64,000 bases of DNA, taken from positions 1 to 64,000 of the forward strand of contig WTXI01000117.1 of assembly GCA_022376515.1 (NCBI GenBank), in the 5' to 3' direction. Within the stretch, counting starts at the first letter, position 1. Each line of letters starts with the position of its first letter. Source of the DNA: Lactifluus volemus (Eukaryota > Basidiomycota > Agaricomycetes > Russulales > Russulaceae). The position numbers and the translations under genes are program-made. Positions 54,928 to 64,000 of the stretch are shown here, in pieces. The notes beneath the pieces were generated by a model. That model was given only the letters and a program-made list of their open reading frames with translations. It had not been told where the DNA came from and searched no databases.

Positions 54928-57385
54928 TTACTTCGCTTTCATCTCGGAATCATTGCCCGTCTCATCTGGGGAGGTACCTTTAGAATTGGTCGGGTAGGGA
55001 TAATCCGATGTTTTCAGGAGGACCCCAGGATGGATGATATTCATCGTCCACATCGTTAGTGTGATCATTACGCCATCGAATACGACTGCACAATAATTGG
55101 TTACGATTCGATGCGACTGGTAGCAGAGATACGTACTGAATAACCATTGAGTCGAGTTAACCTTGCCGCGCCATCCATCCACGAATGCGACAGTCCGAAA
55201 GATAGTCCTACAGACCATCAACGACATGTAAAGAAAAGGAGGAAGACCGGGCAGCGTACCGTATGATGATGAAGACGGTGGTGACAAACATGGCATACAA
55301 CACGCACCTCAGACGAAAGTCCATCGTGCCGCGATAAGCCTCGCCAGGGACATATCGTATTGGCCGATCCCGTGCGTACCGGATGAGAAATTCCGCCGCA
55401 AAGGCACAGTACGCGGCAATGGCGACTGGTAGGGTTGTCAGCAATCGTCTTCGTGATCGTGCAGGTGATCTGACACACCGAGCTGGAAGGTAATACCACC
55501 GAGAGCGATGTGCGAGCCCTGATATAGCGAGCATCGAGTTAGTTGGAGAATTAGCAGAACCGTGATGGCGCATGCGGACCAGCCTGAGTTGAGCTTGTAA
55601 ATTTGAATTTGGCTTCGACCTTGGCTTTGATCTGTAGGCTCTCGACACTATACTGCCACCCATGCCTTGAATAAGGAGAGCAACGAGGTCCTAGAAAAAT
55701 GGTAAGAAGAATCGTAAATCCTGTATGGACGAAAATATACTTACGCTGAATATGAATACAATTGTGTCTTCGTCACGGCTATTAATAATTCTCTGATGAA
55801 CAAAGGCCGGGTATGTGACTCACATCGTCTAGGTGTAAGACGGCTGTATTGTGGGCCGAGCCGGCGCATGATGCGTCCTAGGAGAATAAAATTGGCCGCA
55901 ACCAGTGGTGTGGGTGCAAGAACAAGTGTTAATATTCTGTAGATCCATGAGCAAAGGACTCAAAGGCGACCATCGAAGTGTACCCACTGTATGATAAACG
56001 GAGGGAATAAGAACGGATGTCGGCTCGACCACAATCGAGAGCTCCAGCCAACAACCTCAAGGAAACCACAGAGAATCGTACTAGGTAATAGCCACCACAG
56101 GCGAAAATAGAGAGCCTGTATGGTATGGACGACTTGAGGGTGTTCCACTGTCAGCAACAACCTATTGAGACCAAAGGGAGAATACATACATGTAGAGATT
56201 CCGAAGAGGGAAATGAAAGTAATAGCAGCCCATTCTGAGGGAATGTAGTTATACAGTAACTGATGTTGAGTATCACTGGTACCGTTAAAGGAACCTTGAA
56301 AATGTGTACGGTGTACCTAAAAATTTAGTCTGAAAAATCGGAGACAAAGAAGGATGCGCACTCATGAGCAGGGCCACTGGGCTAGGGTTGGAACTGCCTC
56401 GCCGTATCTTCTTGACATGTCTTTATACCCTCAGAAGTAGTGCCTCAGGGTAAGATGCCGATCAGAAGCGCGTTCCTAGATAACCTTACAAGTCTACTTG
56501 GTGACGATTGTTTCCATATGCTGATGAGATATATACGCCGAGGCCGTGCAACACGCGGATGAACGACTGCGCATTCTATCCAACCGAACCTTCAGAGCTT
56601 CAGCTTCAGCGCTTCAGCCACATCCATCATTTTGTTACATCTCACTCATTTCTGGCCCACTTCACTTTATACTTGGCATGTATCACTCAATACATGTCTT
56701 CATGATTTCTCAGGTGTTTTTCGGGAATGAAGTGTAGTTTTCAATGAGAACGAAACTGTCAAACTTACCGAATTGCCAAGTCTGTGCGTGGGAGACTCTC
56801 AGAGGGTTAAATCACGTGCTATCAGATCTGCGCAGTGCACGGCGGCCCGTGCAAGTTTCTCAATCACATATTTCAAGCTCACCCGTTAGAGTAGAGCATG
56901 GCACTGCAGCGCCAGTCCAGTGCAGCATGGCGATGATTAGTAGAAATAGATGACAATGGATTAAATTACTGTGGTATGTATCGTGGTCATGCCGTGAGGG
57001 CTGCCAGTGAGCGATAACTGCCCCTTCGTTGAGGCTTGTTTCCGTCCAGGGATAGGCGCAGAACACTGGCATGAGAAGAGAAATAAGTTCGAGACTGTGC
57101 TATGACCTGAAGAGCCAGAAGGCATACAGACAGCGATGATAGAGGATATCAGTAGAATGTTCTAGTGGCGTGTGTGATCCTAGGAAGCCATGTCGTCTCG
57201 GCGGCCATGATAACGGGCACGATGCGGGCCAATGGGATTCAAAGCGCCTATCCGACATTCAAAAGCCGGCCTCTGTTAGTCCAATTGTTTCACTTTTAGG
57301 AATGTACCACGAGGTATGAGGGTGCCTTAGACTAGTATGTGACTGGGGACGGAGCAATTGCAAATCGCTATGCAGAGCAATCGTT
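54763..57385. repeat. Segmental duplication, left copy (RTA1 unit)
   Basis: Similar along most of its length to 59242-61615, starting at ATCCTGTGGTCTT and ending around GGTATGAGGGTGCC and CAAATCGCTATGC. It contains the RTA1-like gene with its 3' flank and about 1 kb upstream. The two copies differ by small indels: the right copy lacks part of 56500-56860, and carries extra DNA near 61345-61430. Confidence 0.75.
54928..56365 (-). CDS. RTA1-like seven-span membrane protein, copy A
   Basis: Lipid-translocating exporter-like/RTA1 family, seven hydrophobic spans; family members relate to toxicant and sphingoid-base resistance, mechanism unclear. Recognised segments: YNYIPSEWAAITFISLFGIST, IQALYFRLWWLLPSTILCGFLEV, LVLAPTPLVAANFILLGRIMRRLGPQYS, LVALLIQGMGGSIVS, VAIAAYCAFAAEFLIRYARD, FVTTVFIIIRY and FDGVMITLTMWTMNIIHPG. 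The signature GRIMRRLG and GPQYSRL are intact. Small introns include 26-60 nt ones. Start is uncertain: a 4-nt exon at 56365-56362 spliced to an acceptor before GTTCC gives MSSFNGTSDTQ in frame, whereas the acceptor that matches copy B would be out of frame because of a 7-bp insertion. The C-terminus (KTSDYPYPTNSKG) is polar. Confidence 0.78.
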
Positions 57386-58758
57386 GCACTGAATCATGTC
57401 ACAGATTGAACAAGATGGAGCAGAAATTGTACATAGTACTAGTATAGGATTACTAGGGAGACCCGCAATTGAACTTGTTGGAAGCGCAGCAAGTCGAACC
57501 AACGCGCGGTGACACGTTGCGTGACGCGTGACCGCTTATACCCGATGATACCCGATTAGGACAGACTCCAGATTCAGACAGACGTTATCTATGTTTCGTC
57601 TTATTGCCTCGATCTCTTCATTTTCATAGCATCCCACCTTTTATTACTGACATATTACCTTGCTAATTATCTCAGTTATCTTCTACCTTAAGTACTGTAA
57701 CAATTGTGCCCCGCACACCTCAGTCTTTTTTCTTTCTGACTGAGCACTCAGGATTGATTCTCATCCAATAGAACTTTCCTATGATAGAGTTTTGTTAGTT
57801 TCACAAGAGCTTGAAGAGCTTCCCCAGGATATAATCTCCAAATCCGAGTTGGGATCGGTCACGCGAGGGGGTGGTCAGGATGGGGGCGCTTGCGGGCTGC
57901 CTATTGGAGCTCGGTGTCACTAGAAGTTTGTGTTGATCAATTGAAATAGCGTCCTCGTGGTGTTATTGTTCCACGGAAGCGGTTGTCATGACACTATTTT
58001 CCTCTGATATGATGTGATATCGCAACAGCCGATGACCTCTATGATAGTGCAGTTGACTCGTGAGTTGAGAGATCGGTTCCGAGTCATGGAACTATAAATC
58101 GCTGGTCTCAAATCGAAGTACCGAACCATCCATGCGCTCTTCCTTCCGTACTCTACGTTCTTTATGAACATGTTGGTCAACAAATCGTCGAGGAGATCCG
58201 CAGGATGAAAATATCAGAACAGCCCCTGAGTCTGAGGCTGTCCCACGCCAGGTAGTTTGTTCTCTCCCCCTGGCGCTGATCCCTTCAGGTGCCAGTGACT
58301 CGGACAAGGCCAAGTATTCTTTCTCAGACATACACCTATGCTATCCGCACTCATGCAATTCTGATGCAGTTCCAGGGGATATGGGCCATACAATGTCTCG
58401 ATATGAAGGTCATGTCCTCGTATCAAATGGACGATGCCTTCTAGTGAAGGCACAAATTTTGAGGAATGATGGGCGATCGGCGTTTGTATCACACCAACGC
58501 CTATCGATCATCAACCCTTAAAATTTGAGTGCCATGAAAATCTGGAACCAGGAAAATATCGCTTACAAGGCACTGCACCTTACAGAGCGCTTGAATAAAG
58601 TTGAAGATTTCTATGACTCAATGCTCAGGCTATCGAGTGATGAACAGGGTATAACTTCTTATGAGAGATTGGCACTGGTAAGAGCGCTTCTGGGAGTTGT
58701 GAAAATCCAGCAATGATGTCTGATATTGTCCACAGTATGACCAGTGTGTGTAGTGATG
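56366..58758. other. Upstream of RTA1 copy A and unassigned DNA
   Basis: 56366-57385 is duplicated upstream DNA of the RTA1 unit and probably contains its promoter. 57386-58758 holds no recognised gene. Minus-strand frames at 58092-58492 and a plus-strand frame at 58525-58716 lack motifs, and I leave them uncalled. Confidence 0.4.
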
Positions 58759-59060
58759 TAAGGCCAGCTGTGCGGCTGGCCTCACAACCACTGGCGTTGT
58801 ATGCCATCATATTCCTATCTTTACGCCTCCGAGTCGGGCCCGCCAGTGTAGAGCCATACAAGCCATATATCTGAATAGTTCGAGCCTTAAATTAATGCCC
58901 GTACTATACGCAGGTCAAAAATGTAGTTAGAGGCACCCAAATCATCGTAAAATGATGACCCGGATGAATACTACTAGTTACTCTGTTCTCTCGGACTCGC
59001 CCCGGGCCGCCGTGCGCTTTCGGACGTACTTTCAGTGAAGACTCGTTCACCACAAATTCT
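58759..59060 (+). mobile_element. Partial copy of inverted-repeat element C
   Basis: Starts TGTAAGGCCAGCTGTG, continues through CATATTCCTATCTTTACGCC, and matches the left arm of the complete copy at 63179-63770 and part of its interior (TCTCTCGGACTCGCCC and GGACGTACTTTCAGTG regions). The right arm is missing. It ends about 180 nt before the right copy of the RTA1 duplication. Confidence 0.65.
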
Positions 59061-59241
59061 GTTGATTCAAGGCTAAAGTGCATGTTTAATTTTCTGACAT
59101 CTGGATTTCTTTTCTTTTTTCCTTTCTCTCAAAGCAAGCAGCAGAGCCGGGGTCTCAGTGCTCGAGGCGAGGTGGACTTTGTGTAGTAGTAGGTTGGTGT
59201 ACCTCGGGCTTAGATCGTAGTGGCTGTTTTGCTTACCACAT

Positions 59242-61615
59242 TCATCCTGTGGTCTTAGTAGCTATTCCTTCACGCAGGCACTGAAAATACTCCATTGCAT
59301 TAATCGTGTTTACTATGAATAAACAAATACATGTAGGCTTCGCGGTATACTAGTATATAAAATGTTGCGCAAAAAAAGAAAAAAATCTTGTTATGCCGCT
59401 TTCATCTCGGAATCATTGCCGGTCGCATCAGGGGTGGTACCATTAGAATTGACCGGGTAGGGATGGTCTGATGTTTGCAAGAAGACCCCAGGATGGATGA
59501 TATTCAACGTCCACATCGCTAGCGTGATCATTACGCCATCGAATACAACTGCACAACAGTTGGTTACGATTCGGTGCGGCTGGTAGCAGAGATACGTACT
59601 GAATAACCATTGAGTCGAGTAAACCTTGCCGTCCCATCCATCCACGAATTCTACAGTCCGGTAGATGGTCCTACAGACCATCAGCGATAGGTAACGAAAA
59701 AATGAGGAAGAGGCAGCATACCGTATGATGATGAAGACGGTTGTGACAAACATGGCGTACAACATGCACCTAAGGCGAATGTCCACCGTGCCGCGATAAG
59801 CCTCGCCGGGAACATATCGTATTGGCCGATCCTGTGCATACCGGATGAGGAATTCCGCCGCAAAGGCACAGTACGCGGCGATGGCGACTGGTAGGGTCAT
59901 AAGAAATCATCTAAATGATCGTGCAGGGGATCTGACACACCGAGCTGGAAGATAATACCACCAAGAGCGATGTCCGAGCCCTAATATACCGTGCATTGAG
60001 TTAGTTGGAGAATTAGCAAAGCCGTGATATTGCATGCGGACCAGCTTGAGTTGAACTTGTAACTTTGAACTCGGCCCTGACTTTGATGCTGATGCGTTGG
60101 CGCCAGACACTATACTGCCACCCATGCCTTGAATAAGGAGAGCAATGATGTCCTAGAGAACGGTAAGGAAAATCCTAAATCGCATGGACAAGAATATACT
60201 TACGCAGCATATGAATATGATCGTGTCTATATCACGTTCAATTCTCTGATGAACAAAGAAGGCCAGGTATGTGACTCACATCGTCTAGGCGTCAGACGGC
60301 TGTATTGTGGGCCGAGCCGGCGCATGATGCGTCCTAGGAGAATAAAATTGGCCGCAACCAGCGATGTGGGTGCAAGAACAAGTGTTAGTATTCTGTTGAT
60401 CCATGAGCAACTTGAAAGGACTCAAAGGCGACTGTCGAACTGTAGCGTACTCACTGTATGATAAACGGAGGGAATAAGAACGGATGTCGGCTAGACCACA
60501 ATCGAGAACTCCAGCCAGCAACCTCAAGGAAACCACAGAGAATTGCGCTGGGTATTAGCCACCACAGGCGGAAATAGAGAGCCTGTATGGTATGGACGAC
60601 TTGAGGGAGTTCCACTGTGAGCAATAACCTATTAAGAACAAAGGGAACGTACATACGTGTAGAGATTCCGAAGAGGGAAATGAAAGTAATAGCAACCCAT
60701 TCCGACGGAATGTAGTGATACAGTAACAGAGGTTGAGTATCACTGGTACTGTTAGAGGAACCTTGGAAATGTGTACCGGAAGATTTATTCTAAGAACTCG
60801 GAGACAAAAGAGGATACGCACTCATGATAAGGGCCGCTTTCTAGGGTTGGAACTGCTTTTCAGTATCTTCTTGACATGTCTTTATACCCTCTGAAGTAGT
60901 GCCTCAGGTGAGACGCCGATCAGATGAGCGGTCCTAAGTAACCCTACAAGTCTACTCGGTGACAGTGTTTGTTGATTGTTTCCATAGGCTGATGGGATAC
61001 ATACGCCGAGGCCGTGCAATATGCGGGCGAACGTGACTCACTACTACAGTTCAAGTCGAGTGGCAGCGCTAGTCCAGCGCAGCATTGCGATGATTAGTAG
61101 CAGCAGATGACAACGTATTACTGTAGTATGTAACGTGCCACCCAGATGCACGGCAGTGAGCGCGGGAGATAACTGTCCCTTCGTTCCGTCTAGGATAGGC
61201 GCGGAACACTGGTGAAATAAGTTCGAGACTGCGCTATGACCTATCAGAACCCGAAGGCATACAGACAGCCATAACAGATTAACGTGCTAGTGGCGTGTGT
61301 GATCCTAGGAAGCCATGTTGTCTCGGCGGCCATCTGATGACTCGGATCCGCTGGCAATGGGATATGGTTCTGTCAAGGCACAGGCTGAGTAATCAAATTT
61401 GACGCTTGGACTGCTGGCCAGTGGGTACGATGCGGGCCCAGTAGGATTCAAAGCACCGATCCGGCATTCAAAAACTGGCCTCTGCCAGTCCAGTTATTTC
61501 ACTTTGTGTAGGAAGGCAATACGAGGTATGAGGGTGCCTCACTGCCTGTGTGTGAGCCCTTACAGTATGGGCAGGCCCGGGCCCAGGACTTGCAAATCGC
61601 TACGCAGAGAGAAAT
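59242..61615. repeat. Segmental duplication, right copy (RTA1 unit)
   Basis: The tandem, same-orientation counterpart of 54763-57385. Coding exons are better conserved than flanks, consistent with selection on the gene after duplication. Confidence 0.75.
59391..60835 (-). CDS. RTA1-like seven-span membrane protein, copy B
   Basis: Same family and layout as copy A. Segments: YHYIPSEWVAITFISLFGIST, ALYFRLWWLIPSAILCGFLEV, LVLAPTSLVAANFILLGRIMRR, LIQGMGGSIVS, VAIAAYCAFAAEFLIRYAQD, FVTTVFIIIRYA and DGVMITLAMWTLNIIHPG. The second exon starts NKSSGTHFQGSSNSTSD after a four-nucleotide first exon (ATG plus A) at 60832-60835; the intron GTGCGT...TTCTTAG is 41 nt. In copy A the Asn of MT/MN differs and the acceptor seems to have moved. 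APTPLV of copy A reads APTSLV here. The stop is at 59391 after a polar tail ending DSEMKAA. No lesions, so this copy may carry the original function. Confidence 0.78.
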
Positions 61616-63178
61616 CATTTAGAAGTGTCGCAGCGGAAGGTGTGGAGGAGGTTGGGGGCAACCCTCGTGTAGAATTTGTATGTCTTCGTGAGGACAAGTC
61701 AATGCCGCAGATTGCACAGGGATTCCTATACCCATAATGTAGGGTTAGGGGGACAGTCGGAGACCCACTTTTACCCACTTTCGGACTTTGCTATAAATTG
61801 AGTTTCGTTCCTTTTACGGGTCGTATATCTGGCCAAGTCCTTGCATTATCGACGTGCTGGTATTAGCATACAACCGCCCAGAAGTCATCCTGACTTAGAT
61901 CTACGTTTTCTGAACACAGCTCCTCCCTCCGAAAGCTTACCCGGACAATACGTCAACATCGCTCTGTACCAAATTACCTTGCTGGCAAGGTTACTGCAAG
62001 GTCACTGTATTATAATTTCAATTGAACTTGTTTCTCGAACCTTCGGATCCAACCTTCAGAGCTTCACCAGCTTCACCATCTATGAACTCGTCAACCAGAG
62101 ACCGAATATGTTATAACCGCAACAAGTACATATTAACTGAATACTGTCCTGTCGCCGGTGCGTTGGTCCGTGAACGCATTGCGGTTTCGCTCTGATTCTC
62201 CACCGCGACGTAGCTCAAAGAGCAGCCGACCGAGGAGACCAATAACGAGCTCGCATGTGACACCGACGTGCAATTAGAAGATGAACTTTATGTCAATTGT
62301 CTCGTGTTCTCGGCTCTGTGTCTTGTCAGGCTGCCTGAGTAGGCATTTTCGAATGGATTGCAGTTTTACAGCGACATAGAATCTCTGTTGGTTCTCGAAA
62401 CCCCCAGTCACGCCATGCCTCCTCCCGCATCCCCGTTCGACAAGCGGAAGTATGACATTCCATCCGTCGCCTGCCCGGCGCTCGTAACAAGTGGCACATC
62501 ATTTGTCAAATAGCTCATAGTATCTCTCGTCTTTCAAGTTTAGCCAAGTCCTCCATCGTCAAGAATGAAGTACCACTCACCACCCCATGAAACATCTTCC
62601 AGTTCCAGTCTTAGCTCCCGTCTCCGCTTCCCTTCCCGCGCAAGTCCCAGTTCCACCTTCAGTTCCAGCCTCCGTCTCAGCTCCAGCCCCTCCTCTTGCT
62701 CATCCTCCACCTCACTCCAGCCCAAGTTTTCGCAACTTGAAGCACCAGCATCTCCAGCGCCATTTCCAGCACCACCTCTCGCACCACCGCTTCTTCTTCC
62801 ACCTCCGTTCTTAATCGCACAGCTAGTAGCTCGGAATTCCTGTTCGAGTCGCCCTCCTCGCCTAGCCAACATCTTCACGGCCTCACCAACCGTTCTCCCT
62901 CCCCACAAGTCGCTCCTTCGTCTCCACCCGTGTGCCGACATTTTCGGTTGCCCGTATCAACAGCTGCCACTCGTACTACTACCTCCACTCATTCCCGCTC
63001 CTTCGCGCGTCCCCGTTCCGGTGACTGCTCTCTCGCATGCCACATCTCCATCTCCATCATCCGTATCCTTGACCGTGACGATCGTGTTTCTGTCATCCCG
63101 GACGACGCCGCAAGCCCCAAAATTGGCAAAAACGAGGTCTGACTGGGGACCGTCAGAATTTGAACCCGCTGGGAGATG
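60836..63178. other. Upstream of RTA1 copy B; CT-rich region; no firm gene
   Basis: 60836-61615 is the duplicated flank. 61616-62400 shows nothing. A short frame MPPPASPFDKRKYDIPS at 62415 could be an exon start. 62565-63160 is a CT-rich stretch giving Ser/Pro-rich frames on the plus strand and a Glu/Arg-rich frame on the minus strand. With no introns, motifs or conserved block I do not choose between them. Confidence 0.4.
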
Positions 63179-63770
63179 TAAGGCCAGCTGTGTGGTGGGC
63201 CTTGCAACCACGCTGTATCATGATGCCACATTCCTATCTTTACGCCTCGGGCTCGGTGTAGAGCCACACAACTGTCATGTCTGAATACTGTAGTTCGAGC
63301 TTTACCTTATCGTAAATGATGAAGAATGTTAGTCATTCTTTTCTCTCGAACTCACCCGTGCGCCTCCGGGCGTACGTTCAATGCTTCGGTATTCAGTGCG
63401 TTCAATTACGTGTCCTGGGATCGATCGAACTTTATTATCATTGCAAACTGAGGAGTTCCCTGTTGGAAAATTCTGAACGGGCAACTCGGAAGACCCGAGG
63501 AAGGAAAAAGAATCACGTAAAACTTTGATGGTTCCTGCAAGGCACGGCCGAATTTCGCCTGAATACAGTATCGCCCGCATGGAAGCAAGGTAACATCTGA
63601 CTACTAGCTACCTAATGTCACGGTAGTACGGGTGTTAAGGTAAAGCTCGAGTCGGAACTATTCGGACATGAGGCCTGCATGAGGGTTGTGTGGCTCCACA
63701 CCGAGCCCGAGGCGTAAAGATAGGAATGCGGCATCATGATACAGGGTGGTTGCAAGGCCAGCTGGGCGCT
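63179..63770. mobile_element. Inverted-repeat element C, complete copy (MITE-like)
   Basis: Left arm about 63199-63309 and right arm about 63636-63756 are inverted copies: GCCTTGCAACCACGCTGTAT, CATTCCTATCTTTACGCCTC and GGCTCGGTGTAGAGCCACAC on the left recur in reverse at the right. The left end adds a small hairpin (AGGCCAGCTG). About 330 nt of interior has no coding content. Size and structure fit a non-autonomous element. A target duplication could not be decided. Confidence 0.72.
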
Positions 63771-63872
63771 ATCCCTCAGTTATAATTACCTCGGTCTAAC
63801 TGGCACTCACTAGGTAACCATTAACACTACCTCTGTCCCAATCCTTCAATATCAATACTTCGACCACAAGAC

Positions 63873-64000
63873 ATGGAGAACGCTGACTCGGACACAATTG
63901 CCGAAGTGGCCATAGAGACCTGTGCTCAGGTCAGTGATACCTCTTTCCTTCGCGTAGGTTTATATATATATTCGTACACCTCACACCAAATCCTGCTGGG
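63873..64000 (+). CDS. First exon of an unidentified gene, runs off right edge
   Basis: ATG at 63873 follows a run of CAATATCAATACTTCGACCAC and reads MENADSDTIAEVAIETCAQ before a donor-like CAG|GTCAGT at 63930. The acidic N-terminus and clean donor suggest a real first exon. The remaining 70 nt read like intron. Product unknown. Confidence 0.35.
   Translation, partial: MENADSDTIAEVAIETCAQVSDTSFLRVGLYIYSYTSHQILL

Noticed and set aside
58092..58716. Small genes on either strand between the RTA1 copies
   Set aside because: Frames are short, carry no recognisable motif and show no consistent splice sites.
62540..63284. Ser/Pro-rich (plus) or Glu/Arg-rich (minus) protein
   Set aside because: CT-rich composition gives long open frames on both strands; no intron, domain or start context supports one, and the 3' end runs into element C.
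1..64000. CRISPR arrays, bacterial operons, rRNA genes or plasmid origins
   Set aside because: Intron-rich eukaryotic genes throughout; no regularly spaced repeats of the right size and no rRNA-like segment were seen.

Overview
The window looks like basidiomycete nuclear DNA, most probably from a Ceratobasidiaceae/Rhizoctonia-type Agaricomycete. Reasons: genes carry many short GT-AG introns (about 25-75 nt), and the families are typical of that group (DUF6699, DUF6593, TPR-CHAT proteins, NACHT-WD40 STAND proteins, DOPA 4,5-dioxygenase, RTA1-like proteins). The species is an inference; no rRNA or other marker gene is present.

Layout. 0-5 kb: a decayed DUF6699 gene running in from the left edge, then an intact nine-exon aquaglyceroporin. 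5.4-28.1 kb: three minus-strand paralogues of a ~1,035-aa TPR-CHAT (caspase-like) protein, spaced by ordinary genes: PRPP synthetase, glutamate 5-kinase, a DOPA-dioxygenase-like protein, a PL14-like lyase, the ALG2 mannosyltransferase and an APH-fold kinase. A 0.84-kb terminal-inverted-repeat transposon remnant sits just upstream of the PRPP synthetase gene. 29.3-30.2 kb: a DUF6593 gene.

31-41.9 kb is a mosaic of broken gene pieces: two non-colinear pieces of one HMT1-type ABC transporter, an NLR-like pseudogene whose NACHT-distal part and WD40 part are separated by DNA carrying a DNA topoisomerase II fragment, a DNA ligase IV fragment abutting the transporter, two inverted-repeat elements inserted together in the transporter's Walker A region, and a LINE tail. 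A glycine-rich RRM gene lies within it. 42-46.7 kb: an intact S10 serine carboxypeptidase, a decayed RAD51-paralogue gene and a small membrane protein. 47.8-52.3 kb: an intact 1,395-aa NACHT-WD40 NLR-like protein. 53-64 kb: a damaged chromodomain-like gene, two RTA1-like genes in a ~2.5-kb segmental duplication, copies of an inverted-repeat element, and the first exon of a gene leaving the right edge.

How it fits together. Housekeeping metabolism (PRPP, proline, N-glycan assembly, glycerol/water transport) is intact and spliceable; for nine genes I summed exon lengths and obtained whole reading frames. Families linked to fungal self/non-self recognition and regulated cell death (TPR-CHAT, NACHT-WD40) are expanded. 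The 31-46 kb interval is a rearrangement and transposon hot spot. The three most interesting points are the CHAT gene array, the compound element insertion in the transporter gene, and the shuffled gene-fragment mosaic. All family assignments come from reading the sequence, not from database searches.
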